DNA from: Erinaceus europaeus
Lineage: Eukaryota; Chordata; Mammalia; Eulipotyphla; Erinaceidae
Length of the DNA stretch: 64,000 bases
Reading direction: 5' to 3'
NCBI RefSeq assembly: GCF_950295315.1
Contig: NC_080165.1
Coordinates: 10,221,723-10,285,722, forward strand
The notes under the pieces are model-generated. The model had not been told where the DNA came from. It searched no databases and saw only the letters and a list, made by a program, of their open reading frames with translations. Positions 53,402-63,890 of this stretch are shown in pieces (position 1 is the first letter of the stretch; each line of letters opens with the position of its first letter). A program made the position numbers and the translations under genes.

Positions 53402-53572
53402 TGTTGGAGAGACACCATAGTTGTTCTGCAAAAGACGTTCATGCCTGAAGCTCTGAGGTCCCAGGTTCCAGCCCCAGAACCACCATAAGCCAGAGCTGAA
53501 CAGTGAATGCTCTGGCCTCTCCCCCTGTGATTTTTTTCTCTGCATCTCTTTCATAAATAAATGAATAATACA
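53402..53572 (+). mobile_element. SINE family C
   Basis: GAGAGACACCATAGTTGTTC, GTCCCAGGTTCCAGCCCCAG (B-box region), CCACCATAAGCCAGAGCTGA, TCATAAATAAATGAATAATA tail. Confidence 0.85.
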
Positions 53573-53687
53573 TGTTTTAAAAGAAAAATAAGCAACTATA
53601 GACTGAACATATTTAATTTCATAGCTATATTATAGGCAGAAAGGGAAATATAGTAAAGAAAAAAAACTGGGGGGGCTCATATACTCT

Positions 53688-53853
53688 TTTTTTCTCTCTA
53701 GGGTTATCACTGGCACTGCGCTATGAATCCACTGTTCCTGGAGGCCACCCTTTCCATTTTGTTGCCCTTGTTGTTGTTATTGCTATTGTTATATAAGACA
53801 GAGAGAGATCAAGAGAGAAGGGGAAGATAGAGATAGGGAGAGAAAGACAGACC
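53688..53853 (-). mobile_element. SINE family A, head missing
   Basis: CTCTAGGGTTATCACTGGC, CTGTTCCTGGAGGCC (reversed extension), TTGTTGCCCTTGTTGTTG, AGGGGAAGATAGAGATAGGG. It stops at GACAGACCCCC. Confidence 0.82.
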
Positions 53854-54039
53854 CCCATTTTGTTTTGTTTCTGAAAAGCTTTAGTTTTTACTCAGAAGAG
53901 GATGCTTCCTCAGGGACACTGGCCTACAGCACACCCATGCTGACTGGATAATGTGTTCTTTTTAATTATTTATCTATTTATTTTTTAAATATTCATTTAT
54001 TTATTCTCTTTTGCTGCCCTTGTTTTTTGTTGCAGGTAG

Positions 54040-54300
54040 CTTTTGATTGTTGCCTTGATCTGGCTTCTCTGACATTCAGTAACTTAGAGAATTCTTCATA
54101 TTCTGTTAGTCATCTTCTGTCTTCTTTGCTGAAAATTCTGCTCATGCCCCCCCCCCTACTTTTTTCCCTTTTTTTTCTTTTCTTTTATTTTGTACAATGA
54201 GACTATTTGCTTCTTTTCTTGTGAATTTTGAGAACTTTTTATATATTTGGTTATTGGGTCTTTAGCTGATGTTCATAGTGTAAAGGTCAGTAGGGCATAT
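54040..54300 (-). mobile_element. L1 ORF2 fragment, antisense
   Basis: TTATATATTTGGTTATTGGG and TTTAGCTGATGTTCATAGTG correspond to the antisense L1 block at 59570-59610. The part before 54180 is diverged. Confidence 0.55.
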
Positions 54301-54312
54301 TTTTGTCTTTTT

Positions 54313-54572
54313 TAATTTTTTTAAAATTTATTTACTCCTTTTTGTTGTCCTTGTTGTTTTATTGTTGTAGTTATTATTGTTGTCGTCTTTGTTGTATAGG
54401 ACAGAGAGAAATGGAGAGAAGAGGGGAAGACAGAGAGGGGGAGAGGGAGACAGATACCTGCAGACCTGCTTCACCACCTGTGAAGTGACTCCCATACAGG
54501 TGGGGAGCCGGGGACTCGAACCGGGATCAAGGGCAACAAAAGGGAAAATAAATACAAATAAATATAAAAATT
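54313..54572. mobile_element. Inverted chimera of two SINE-A pieces
   Basis: Positions 54313-54528 are a minus-strand family A copy that stops inside the head at GAACCGGGATC. From 54529 the sequence is a plus-strand family A tail (AAGGGCAACAAAAGGGAAAA to AATATAAAAATTTTG). The switch is abrupt. Confidence 0.88.
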
Positions 54573-54576
54573 TTGT

Positions 54577-54925
54577 CAGGGGGTCGGGCGGTGGCGCAGT
54601 GGGTTAAGGGCACGTAGCGCAAAGCACAGGGACCGGCGTAATGATCCCGGTTCGAGCCCCCGGCTCCCCACCTACAGGGGAGTCGCTTCACAGGCGGTGA
54701 AGCAGGTCTGCAGGTGTCTGTCTTTCTCTCCCCCTCTGTCTTCCCCTCCTCTCTCCATTTCTTTCTGTCCTATCCAACAGCGAACAACATCAACAATGGC
54801 AATAATAGTAACCACAAGGAGGCTACAACAAGGGCAACAAAAGGGGGAAAAATGGCCTCCAGGAGCGGTGGATTCATGGTGCAGGCACCGAGCCCAGCAA
54901 TAACCCTGGAGGGGAAAAAAAATTT
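54577..54925 (+). mobile_element. SINE family A, long form
   Basis: GGGGTCGGGCGGTGGCGCAG head, GGTTCGAGCCCCCGG B box, GGCTACAACAAGGGCAACAA, extension with inverted ends GCCTCCAGG (54855-54863) and CCTGGAGG (54905-54912), then an A tail. Confidence 0.95.
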
Positions 54926-54929
54926 TTTC

Positions 54930-55745
54930 AAATTTTTGTATTTGTACAAATTTTTTTGTATTTGACCAATATCAGCCACTTTCTCATTTTGCAACATTAG
55001 ACACCATCAGTATTTCAACTCTGTGAACTACAATTTCCTCATTTATATGAACAGTTAGTAATAACTTCTAGCTCATAGAGTTATTTTGAGATTTGAATGT
55101 CACATTGCATGTGCACAGTTACAAACTCTAATGCTCCAAATATTCCCAGATGAGATACAAAAACATTAGTCTTCCATCCGGCCTTTTGTGAGGAATTTAC
55201 AGTTCCTGTAAACTGCATGTCTTTTAAAATGAAACTTCAATCATTTATTTTCTGTTGCTTATCAAATTTCTTTTTTGCACACATTGCAATTTTCAAGTTT
55301 TTCAACCAGGAGATTAATGTTGTGTGACAAATTCCGTCAGACCAGAAATGATAGTGTCCTTTGATTTATTTTCAGTAACGTTTAATGAACTATTTTCAGA
55401 CCCAGTGTCATCTGTGAAAACAAAAGTCTAAAACAGTCAAGTATGGATGTATTTTTAATGCATTCTATGAATAATAATAGCAGACTGTAAACAGACAGCC
55501 TATCAGAGAGGAAGAAGGAGAAATATCACTGTCCTTTCCTCATTTCATTTATCTTTGACAAGAGCATTTTCATGTAATTTTTAAAAAGGCAGATTTCTCA
55601 ACACCATATTCGATTTGATGAGTATAATAGTCACTTGAAATATCGAATTATGTCAGTTTTGACATTACAGTGATACAGAAAGAAGCTAAAAATAATGATC
55701 TCATAAATGCACAGATACCTGATAATCTCTCTACCACTAAAATAA
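54930..55745. other. No recognised gene
   Basis: AT-rich unique-looking DNA. Confidence 0.5.
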
Positions 55746-55759
55746 TAAATTATTTTTGG

Positions 55760-56463
55760 GGAGATGATGTCATGGCAGAAAAAAGGACCAGAAAGCTGGA
55801 TCAGGGAAGAGAGTAGCTCCCAAATATGGGAAAGGTGGATAAATATTGTTGACTATAAACCCCATGGATTTGATGTGATCTGGGGCCCATAGACAATAAC
55901 TTGGATTCACCTGCATATCAGATTTTAGGCTCCAGGAAATAAAAACAAAACACTAGTATAGCCACAGGCCCTTTGGAATATAACCAAAATATGCCTACTA
56001 GCTATCTACAGAACAGAGACTCCCCCAATTCTTCATCTGCGCTACTCCAGCCTTTAGGTTCATGATTAGTCAACAATTTGTTTGGCTTTATATGTTAACT
56101 CTCTTTTCAGCCACCAGGTTCCAGATGCCAGCATGATGCTAACCAGACTTCCCTGGACAGACAACCCCACCAATGTGTCTTGGAGCTCCGCTTAGAGCAA
56201 GAGAGAGGCAGGCTGGGAGTATGGATCGACCTGTCAATGACCATGTTCAGCAGGGAAACAATTACAGAAGCCAGACCTTCCACCTTCTGCATCCCACAAT
56301 GACCCTGGGTCCATACTCCCAGAGAGATAAAGAATAGAGAAGCTATCAGGGGGAGGTGATGGGATATGGAGACCTGGTGGTGGGAATTGTGTGGAGTTGT
56401 ACCCCTCTTATCCTATGGTTTTGTCAATGTTTCCTTTTTATGAATAAAATAAAAATAAATAAC
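55760..56463 (+). mobile_element. L1 3' UTR copy with inverted 5' part
   Basis: 10-bp duplications TTATTTTTGG (55750-55759 and 56464-56473) bound it. Positions 55760-55890 are in the opposite orientation to the same block in the 11938-12340 copy, while 55893-56463 run normally to TTATGAATAAAATAAAAATA. Another probable twin-priming inversion. Confidence 0.85.
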
Positions 56464-56554
56464 TTATTTTTGGAAAGTAAGTACAATATAGTTAAGCAGA
56501 TTGACTTAATATAGTAAATTTTTCAAGCATGCTAACTTTGAAGAGATTTAAGCT

Positions 56555-56840
56555 TTTGTTCATTCTCCTAAAAAAAAAAAATGGTTGGGATCTTGATAGC
56601 GATAGCATTAAATTTGTATATGCCTCTGGGTAGATTATTCATTTTGATGACGTTAGTTCTTCCAGCCCATGGACATGGAGTATCTTTCCACTTCTTTGTG
56701 TCTTTTTCTATTTCCTTGAATAGTGACTTTTCAGTATACAAGTCTTTCACTTCTTTAGCTAGGTATAGTCCTAGATATTTTATTGGTTTCATTGCTATAG
56801 TAAAAGGAACTGATTTCTGGATTTCTTCTTTTCCTAACTT
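56555..56840 (-). mobile_element. L1 ORF2 fragment, antisense
   Basis: TTTGTATATGCCTCTGGGTAG, TCTTTCCACTTCTTTGTGTC and AGTCCTAGATATTTTATTGG; same block as 40370-40545. Confidence 0.88.
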
Positions 56841-56955
56841 ATTTGAAAAGATTTAAGTAATAAGTGATTTGAAAGGTTACTGCATGAAATACTTGCTCCT
56901 GTATAGCTCATGCTATATTCCAATGAGTAAAGTCCAAGTCCAGAAATACACATAT

Positions 56956-57112
56956 AGTGGTCCTGGAGGTTGCTCAGTGGATAAAGCATTTGACTCTGAA
57001 GCCTGAGGTCTTGAGTTCCATCCCTGGCAGCACATGTACCAGAGTGATTTCTGGTTCTTTCTCTCTCTCTCCCCTCCTATCACTCTCATTAATAAATAGA
57101 TAAAATATTTTA
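56956..57112 (+). mobile_element. SINE family D
   Basis: GGAGGTTGCTCAGTGGATAAAG head, TTGAGTTCCATCCCTGGCAG B-box region, CACATGTACCAGAGTGATTT, ATTAATAAATAGATAAAATA tail. Flanks ACACATATA on both sides fit a duplication. Confidence 0.9.
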
Positions 57113-57339
57113 AAAGAAAAGAAACACACACATATATATATACATATATATATATATTTCAATGGCTTTACATTACGATTCTTAATTTGTACATATGCCC
57201 CTCAGGTTCATGTATTCCAATATCAAATAAAATTTTTAAAATATTATATACCAAACAACAACTCATGATCAGTTCCGCAGAATTACTAATTTGCATTTAA
57301 ATTACTATATAGTTTTTTTTTAGGACTTTCTTTTTTAAA

Positions 57340-57526
57340 TTTTTAAAAATTTATTCGTTATTGAATAGAGACAGAAATTGAGAGGGGAGAGGAAGGTAGA
57401 GAGACAGAGACACCTGCAGCCCTGCTTCACCACACAAGAAGCTTTCCCCTTGCAGGTGGGGACTAGGGGTTTGAAGCTGGGTCCTTGTGTGTGCTTAACC
57501 AGGTGTACCATCACCTGACCCCTGCT
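57340..57526 (-). mobile_element. SINE family B
   Basis: TTATTGAATAGAGACAGAAATT, TTGCAGGTGGGGACTAGGG, TTGAAGCTGGGTCC, head complement CTTAACCAGGTGTACCATCAC. Confidence 0.9.
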
Positions 57527-57529
57527 ATT

Positions 57530-58035
57530 ATATACCTTGTACCAAATTCCCATAGGTTTTTGGTACATTTATTTCATAACTGTATTCATGGAAATAGAAA
57601 AGTCCAAGAAATAGTGAAAATCAAGATGGAAGAAGAGCCCAGACCTTGAAAGACCACACATGGTGAAAAGAGGAGTATAGAAAGTTTTTGTAATCCCTCC
57701 TCTGATTGAGAAACCAACATGTCCAGAACTCTCGGAGTTCATACTAGTGAGTTAGTTTTATAACTTATTTAAGCACGAGCATATATTGAAAAGCTTTTAA
57801 TGTAGAAGAAAATATCATAGGAGACCCTTGAGCACTATTAAAGTTTTATTTTTCCGAGGACATTTGTGTATACATATTTAAGTCAACAATGCATGTCCAT
57901 TTTTTATTGAAGTAACGATTTATTATAATGTAAGATAAATGTCTAGCACACATCTCAAAAGCCAAAACAATACATGTGGACTCGGAAGTTGCATATTCAG
58001 ATCATTGTTTTTACTCTGTTTTTGTCTTTGAGTAA
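57530..58035. other. No recognised gene
   Basis: AT-rich unique-looking sequence. Confidence 0.5.
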
Positions 58036-58039
58036 TATT

Positions 58040-58192
58040 TGTATGTGTGATTAGTAGGGATTTACAAGATTGTAAATTACAGGGTATAAATCAACACCAT
58101 ACCACTACTAAAGACCTGTGTCCCCAACCTCCCAATGATAAGCACCATAGTTTTCACAAAGTCTTAAAGACAGTTTCGTTACTTCTGGATTA
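58040..58192 (-). mobile_element. Old L1 3' UTR, antisense (outer layer)
   Basis: GATTTACAAGATTGTAAATTAC and TTTTCACAAAGTCTTAAAGA resemble 7520-7620. The element resumes after 60000, so the younger L1 landed in it. Confidence 0.65.
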
Positions 58193-58464
58193 TTTATCTA
58201 TTTACTTATTTTAATTTCTTTATTGGAGAATTAATGTTTTACAGTCAACAGTGAATACAATAGTTTGTACATGCATAACATTTCTCAGTTTTCCATATAA
58301 CAATACAACCCCCACTAGGTCCTCTGTCATCCTTTTTGGACCTGTATTCCCCCACCCCCACCCCCTGCCATCCCAGAGTCTTTTATTTTGGTGCAATACA
58401 CCAACTCCAGTTCAGGTTCTACTTGTGTTTTCTTTTCTGATCCTGATTTTTTCAACTTCTGCCT

Positions 58465-58907
58465 TGTCGGTCTGGCTTCGCGAGAGGAGACAGACGACCC
58501 GGGACTCACGGCTGGGTTGTACGCAGTATCTCTTTATTCATGTAGGACACAGCACAATCTAAGCCAAGCTAAGCTAAACCTAACACTACAACTTCAACTT
58601 ACCACTACCAAAACGAACAATGTTGTTCTTATATACTTTCCAAGTAGGGTGTAAACAGGATGTGATGTAGAGAGGGTGGAAAGAAAAGTGACTGGTAAAA
58701 ATCAGGGTGTGACAAGGAGAGGGGGCGGAGCAGGCGAGAATTCTACCACTGAACCACTAATGCCCTGGAGGGAGTGTGGTGCTTTATGTAAATGTAAAAG
58801 TGATTTATGTAAATAGACCGCTTTGAATGGGATCAAACCAATCCCTATATAGGCATACCAGTGCTTGGTTAAGCAGAAGCCAGGGGGAGCTGGCATACTA
58901 CCCAACA
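58465..58907 (-). mobile_element. Solo LTR carrying a tRNA-Gly half, nested in L1
   Basis: 443 bp, TGTCGGT...CCAACA on the plus strand, with perfect 6-bp duplications CTGCCT (58459-58464 and 58908-58913) made from L1 sequence. Same family as 14671-15151 and 26617-27069. Reversed AATAAA in TCTCTTTATTCATG and reversed TATA in CTTATATACTTTCC. Confidence 0.95.
58730..58763 (-). other. tRNA-Gly(GCC) 5'-half-like block in LTR U3
   Basis: Third copy of the 34-nt block. It differs from tRNA-Gly(GCC) at one position (GCATTAG for GCATTGG). The anticodon-stem side (TTCTCGCCTGC) is perfect. Confidence 0.88.
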
Positions 58908-60004
58908 CTGCCTGAGAGTGAGATCATCCCATATTCATCCTTCTGTTTATGACTTATTTCACTTAATGTGATTTTTTCAAGGTCCATCCAAGATCAGCTG
59001 AAAATGGTGAAGTCACTGTTTTTAACAGCTGAGTAGTATTCCATTGTGTATATAAACCACAACTTGCTCAGCCACTCATCTGTTGTTGGACACCTGGGTT
59101 GCTTCCAGGTTTTGGCTATTACAAATTGTGCTGCCAAGAACATATGTGGACACAGATCTTTTTGGTTGGGTGTGTTGGGTTCCTTAGGATATATCCCCAA
59201 GAGAGGAGTTGCAGGGTCATAGGGCAGGTCCATTTCTAGCCTTCTGAGAGTTCTCCAGACAGTTCTCCACAGAGGGTGGACTAATTGGCATTCCCACCAG
59301 CAGTGCAGGAGGGACCCTTTGACCCCCACAACCTCTCCATCATTTGCTGCTATTACCTTTTCTGATGTATGACATTCTCACAGGAGTGAAGTGATATCTC
59401 ACTTTTGTCTTTATTTGCATTTCTCTGACAATCAAAGACTTGGGACATTTTTTCATGTGTTTCTCTGCCTTTTGGATCTCTTCTGTGGTGAATATTCTGT
59501 TCATGTCCTCTCCCCATTTTTGGATGGGGTTATTTATTTTCTTGTTGTTGAGTTTGGTGAGCTTTTTATATATTTTGGTTATTAGCCTCTTGTCTGATGT
59601 ATGGCATGTAAACATCTTCTCCCATTCTGTGAGGGGTCTCTTGATTTGGGTAGTGGTTTCTTCAGCTGTGAAGGAGCTTTTTAATTTGATGTAGTCCCAT
59701 AGGTTTATACTTGCCTTAGTCTTCCTTGTAATTGGATTTGTTTCATTGAAGATGTCTTTAAAATTTATGAGGAAAAGAGTTCTGCCAATATTTCCCTCTT
59801 CAGCCATCTTTTTGTTGGTGAAACAGACTGGAGGTGGTGTCTCAACTGGTAAACTGCTGGACTGTTACCAGCCACTTATTCTCTCCGAAGGCTCCTCTCT
59901 GTCTGAAAGCCACAAGTATTTGCACTCACCAGTGATTTGGTGGGTTCCTGAAGTCATTCTAGTTCTGTCTTGTTGGGGTCCCAGATGATCTCCTTTGATA
60001 TTTC

Positions 60005-60660
60005 CATTTATTTATTTTTCTAGTTCATGTGTTACAATTCTCTAGATTTTAGATTCCACACATGAGTGAAATCATTTGTCTTTTGTGTCTTTCACCTCTG
60101 ACTTCCCTAAGCATAATCACCTCTAGTTCCATCCATTTAACACCAAGGACACAATACTGTCTTTTTTGACTGTAGAGTTGTATTTCTGCTAATTTTTTTA
60201 ATCAAATTGTTTTATTACATACTATGTTTTACCAGTTTTTATATTAGCCCTTTTGTCAAAGACATAATGTGCAATTAAGTTCCCCCATTAAGTTAGCTGT
60301 ATTTTCATTTGGAACTAATTTTCTAATCTGGTGCAGAAACCTTTCAATTTTATTTAGTTCTATTTGTTAGTTTGCTACTGGTTCCCTTGGTGTTGGAATC
60401 AAGTCCCTAAACACATCTCTGAAACAAATGTTTTTGAGCATAGTTTCTGTGTTTTCCACTATGTATTTCATGATTACAAGCCTTATATATAATTCCTTAA
60501 CAGTTTTATTCTCTTGCAGTTTTCCCAGTTCACTTAATTATTCATAATATTCTTCTTGCTCCATTTAAGTACCTTTGTCCCTTTGTTGCAAATTAGTTGT
60601 TCATAGAAGTATTCTTTTTTTAGCCTTCAATTTTGCTAAAATATTTTTTCTAGTAGTCTA
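60005..60660 (-). mobile_element. Old L1 ORF2, antisense (outer layer)
   Basis: GATTCCACACATGAGTGAAAT, CTAGTTCCATCCATTTAACA and CTTTTGTCAAAGACATAATG are diverged antisense L1 landmarks. Confidence 0.7.
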
Positions 60661-60689
60661 TGAGGTTTTGTGTTTAAATTATTATGTCA

Positions 60690-60962
60690 TCTTTTTAAAA
60701 TTTATTTATTTATTTCCCCTCTTATTGCCCTTGTTTTTTATTGTTGTTGCTGATATCGTGGTTGTTAGATAGGACAGAGAGAAATGGAGAGAGGAGGGGA
60801 AGACAGAGAGGGGGAGAGAAAGATAGACACCTGCAGACCTGCTACACTACCTGTGAAGCTAAGACCCCCCCTGCAGGTGGGGGTGGAGGGCTGCAACTGA
60901 GATCCTTAAAGTTGGTCCTTGTGCTTTGAGCCACGTGCGCTTAACCCACTGTGCTACTGCCC
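60690..60962 (-). mobile_element. SINE family A nested in old L1
   Basis: 10-bp duplications TATTATGTCA (60680-60689 and 60963-60972). GGACAGAGAGAAATGGAGAG and head complement CGCTTAACCCACTGTGCTAC. Confidence 0.95.
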
Positions 60963-60972
60963 TATTATGTCA

Positions 60973-61375
60973 AGTTTAAGATTAATAGCTTTACTTCTAT
61001 CTTGGTTTGGTTATATTTTATAGACTCTTCTTTTCTAATTGTCTTTGCTAGAATTATCTATGCTATAGTGAATAGTGCTGGTAAAAATACATTCTTGATT
61101 TTATTTCTGATCTTAGAGGAAACGCTCAGTTTTTCACCAGTAAGTGCAGTGCTTGCTGTGGATTTGTCATAAACAACTTCTGTTATGCTGCTTTACCTGT
61201 CTCTGTATTCTCTGCATTTTTTGAGGTGTTTTTATTTTTAATCACAAAACATGGTGAATCCTGTTAAATATATTTTTGCATCTATCCAGCTGGTCATATA
61301 TTTTTTTTGTTCTTAATTCAGGGGATAACATTTATATTTGTGTGTGTCAAGTCATTCTTGAATCCATGAAGTAAA
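60973..61375 (-). mobile_element. Old L1 ORF2, antisense, continued
   Basis: CTATAGTGAATAGTGCTGGTA, TTGCATCTATCCAGCTGGTC and GTCATTCTTGAATCCATGAAG read as diverged antisense reverse transcriptase. Confidence 0.65.
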
Positions 61376-62200
61376 ACCCACTTGACATAAACGATGTTGA
61401 AAAATTGGATTGAAAGTGCAGTAGACTGAAATCCAACCATTATATTTTACCATGTGTGAAATTAACCTCCAGAAGGGTCAGAGATTTTTGATGTTGCATC
61501 AGAAGCCATCAAATATTTAGAGGAAAACATTGCTAGAACTCCTTTTTTTGTTTTGTTTTATTTGTTCCTTTTATCAGAGCACTGCTCAGGTCTATCTTGT
61601 GGTGGTGCTGATGATTGAAACTGGGACCTTGGGTGCCTCAGTCTCTGTGCATAACCACTGTCCTGTTTTCTCAAACCAGCAGAATTCTTTTTGTTGTCTG
61701 TTTTACAAATAGTTTCAATGACTCAAGTTAAACTCCATGTAAAAATAAAACAAAAGTAAACCAAAAGGACTTTATCAAACTGAAAACTTTCTGCACAGTA
61801 TAAGGAATCACTATCAACACAGAGATACTCCATGTGGAATAATAGTTTTTACATATCACACCTCAGACAACAAAAATATTACCCTTCAATTTTCTAACAA
61901 TATGATATTGTGTATTTCAGAATAAGATGGAAATCACTATATGAAGTGAAATAAGCAAGAAAATAAAAGACAATTACTGAGTGATTTATTCATATGGAAT
62001 ATAGATAACTTAAGAAGATCAACTTGCAAAAAATGTAACCAAATGATCTCTCAGATTTTGTGAGAACTATGATGACTATCTAGGGAAGAAGACAGAACTT
62101 TGGTACAGGGTATAGTAACTTAGAGGCACACATATAAGTATAGAACTATAGCCCTGAAAACCTAAGATTTTGATAACCACTATTAAATCCTTGATAAAAT
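61376..62200 (+). mobile_element. Old L1 ORF2 and 3' end, sense
   Basis: GATTGAAAGTGCAGTAGACT, AAAGGACTTTATCAAACTGA and TTCTGCACAGTATAAGGAAT are sense L1 ORF2 landmarks. A minus-strand family C SINE interrupts at about 61541-61681. Confidence 0.65.
61541..61681 (-). mobile_element. SINE family C
   Basis: ATCAGAGCACTGCTCAGGTCT, TGGTGGTGCTGATGATTGAA and CTCTGTGCATAACCACTGTC are the reverse of the family C core. Confidence 0.75.
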
Positions 62201-62350
62201 GAAGATAAGGAAATAAATATTTTGAAGCCTAAGATTCTTTGGGAAGCACAGAGAAGTATCTTTGTGGATTCTATGAATACATGAGAAAGGGAATTTGAGA
62301 AATGCTTGAGAGAAAAATGTGTCATGTATTTAGCTAAAAGACTGAGCTTA

Positions 62351-62638
62351 GGGAGTCAGGCAGTAGTGCAGCAGGTTAAGCGCAAGTGGTGCGAAGCGCA
62401 AGGACTGGTGTAAGGATCCTGGTTCAAGCCCCCAGCTCCCCACCTGCAGGGGAGTCCTTTCACAAGCGGTGAAGCAGGACTGCAGGTGTCTGTCTTTCTC
62501 TCCCCCTCTCTGTCTTCCCCTCTTCTCTCCATTTCTCTCTGTCCTATCCAACAACAATAATAACTACAACAACAATAAAAAGTAACAAGGATAACAAAAG
62601 GGAAAATAAATAAATATAAAAAAGAAAAAAAATTTTTT
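62351..62638 (+). mobile_element. SINE family A
   Basis: 14-bp duplications AAAGACTGAGCTTA (62337-62350 and 62639-62652). GGGAGTCAGGCAGTAGTGCAG head, GGTTCAAGCCCCCAG B box, complete tail. Confidence 0.95.
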
Positions 62639-62929
62639 AAAGACTGAGCTTAAACCAGCATTAATTTCCTCAACTCACTCAGTAAGACCCTTCCAACAGG
62701 ATATTTTGTAGGACTCATAAACATCTCCCATTCTTAGAGAGATATCTCACACGCAGATATCAAAGACTTGGGATTCTCTCCAGATTGAATCAACCTTTGA
62801 CTCTTGATGGTCCATTTCTTCACAGACTTGTCACTGGTACCACATTGGTTTTTGTTGCTTGTTTGTTATTTAATCTAATTTTCACTTATTTTTACATAAT
62901 ACAAATAATATAATTAATTTATTGCCACG

Positions 62930-63690
62930 GACCACCACAGCAGATGAGCAGCAGGAGAGTCAGGGGTCTAGAAGGCAACCTCCCAGGTGGGTCAGGAATC
63001 AGCATGATTCATTTTAATAGTGAAAATGCATTAGCTTTTATACTTTTTTCAGTTTACATTCAGGTTGCCTAAACAACTAGCTCATAAGGAAGTAGCAATA
63101 ATCATCATAGTCTTGTGGCTTTGGCAGGCTGCATGTTACTCCCCTATTTCTGTAAAGAATGGTACAATATTTAGTATCGCCTTGTTTTCAGGGGAGGTCA
63201 TATCCAGAATTGTTTTTGACTTTTGCGGAGGGCTCTTTCTATCATTAATCTTCTATGGGGGGCATACAGATCTTTGCCTAGTCGTGGACCACTGCTCATC
63301 TAGGTCTGGTACAGTTTAACTATTAATCTTTCTTTGTTTGAATACGTCAACTTGTACCTGGGAGGCCTCAATCTCTGCATTCTTTCTTTGAGGGGCAGGT
63401 CATAACATGACTTGTTTTGTCCGTCTATGTTGACCCACCTTCCCCACTTTCATAATGTAACTTTCAAATATGCTCCTGTGTAAGGGAGAGGGGGTGCTTC
63501 TGACTCTCCATTCCCACCAGGCACTGCCAAAGCACTATTAATCAATTGTGACAGTATAATTATTTGTAGCAATAACGGGGGGAGAATGCATCAACCCATT
63601 CTCATCCTCCTGCCCAGCTTCCTTGAAGTCTGAATGCAGGTCTAGAGATGACCCTGTCAGGATCCCTGGTGTTCATGATGGGGTGCCACA
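62930..63690. other. Unassigned segment, possibly ERV-derived
   Basis: This 0.75-kb piece is less AT-rich than its surroundings and matches none of the local repeats. It has TTGCCACGGACCACCACAGC at one end, TCTAGGTCTGGTACAGTTTA in the middle and GGGTGCCACAATTTATTGGG at the other. The last reads in reverse as CCAATAAATTGTGGCACCCC, i.e. a polyadenylation-like signal followed by a TGG-start primer-site-like sequence. I could not find paired LTR ends. Confidence 0.3.
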
Positions 63691-63694
63691 ATTT

Positions 63695-63890
63695 ATTGGG
63701 TATAAACAGCCAGAAATAGAGAGGGAAAGGGGTAATAGAGAGGGGGGAGATAGAAAGACACCTGCAGCACTGCTTCACCACTTTCAAAGCTATCCTCCAG
63801 CAGGTGGTGGCTGGGTACTTGAACCTAGGTCCTTGTATATTATAACATGTGCAATCAACCAGGTGTACCACCACCCAGCCCCCAATGTAG
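63695..63890 (-). mobile_element. SINE family B
   Basis: TATAAACAGCCAGAAATAGAG, CACCTGCAGCACTGCTTCAC, GTACTTGAACCTAGGTCC (reversed B box), CAACCAGGTGTACCACCACC. Confidence 0.92.

Larger units (their letters stand above)
58205..59995 (-). mobile_element. L1, internally deleted, with nested LTR
   Basis: Runs from the reversed 3' terminus (TTCTTTATTGGAGAATTAATG) through the UTR, interrupted by the LTR at 58465-58907. Next come ORF2 end sequences (minus-strand frames 59329-58994 and 59807-59340), with YDPATPLLGIYPKEP and TTDEWLSKLWFIYTMEYYSA among the translated blocks. From about 59805 upstream the sequence is no longer ORF2. It looks like an L1 leader containing an ATG (ATGGCTGAAGAGG on the minus strand), joined in the same orientation. 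ORF1 and most of ORF2 are absent between them. Confidence 0.85.
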
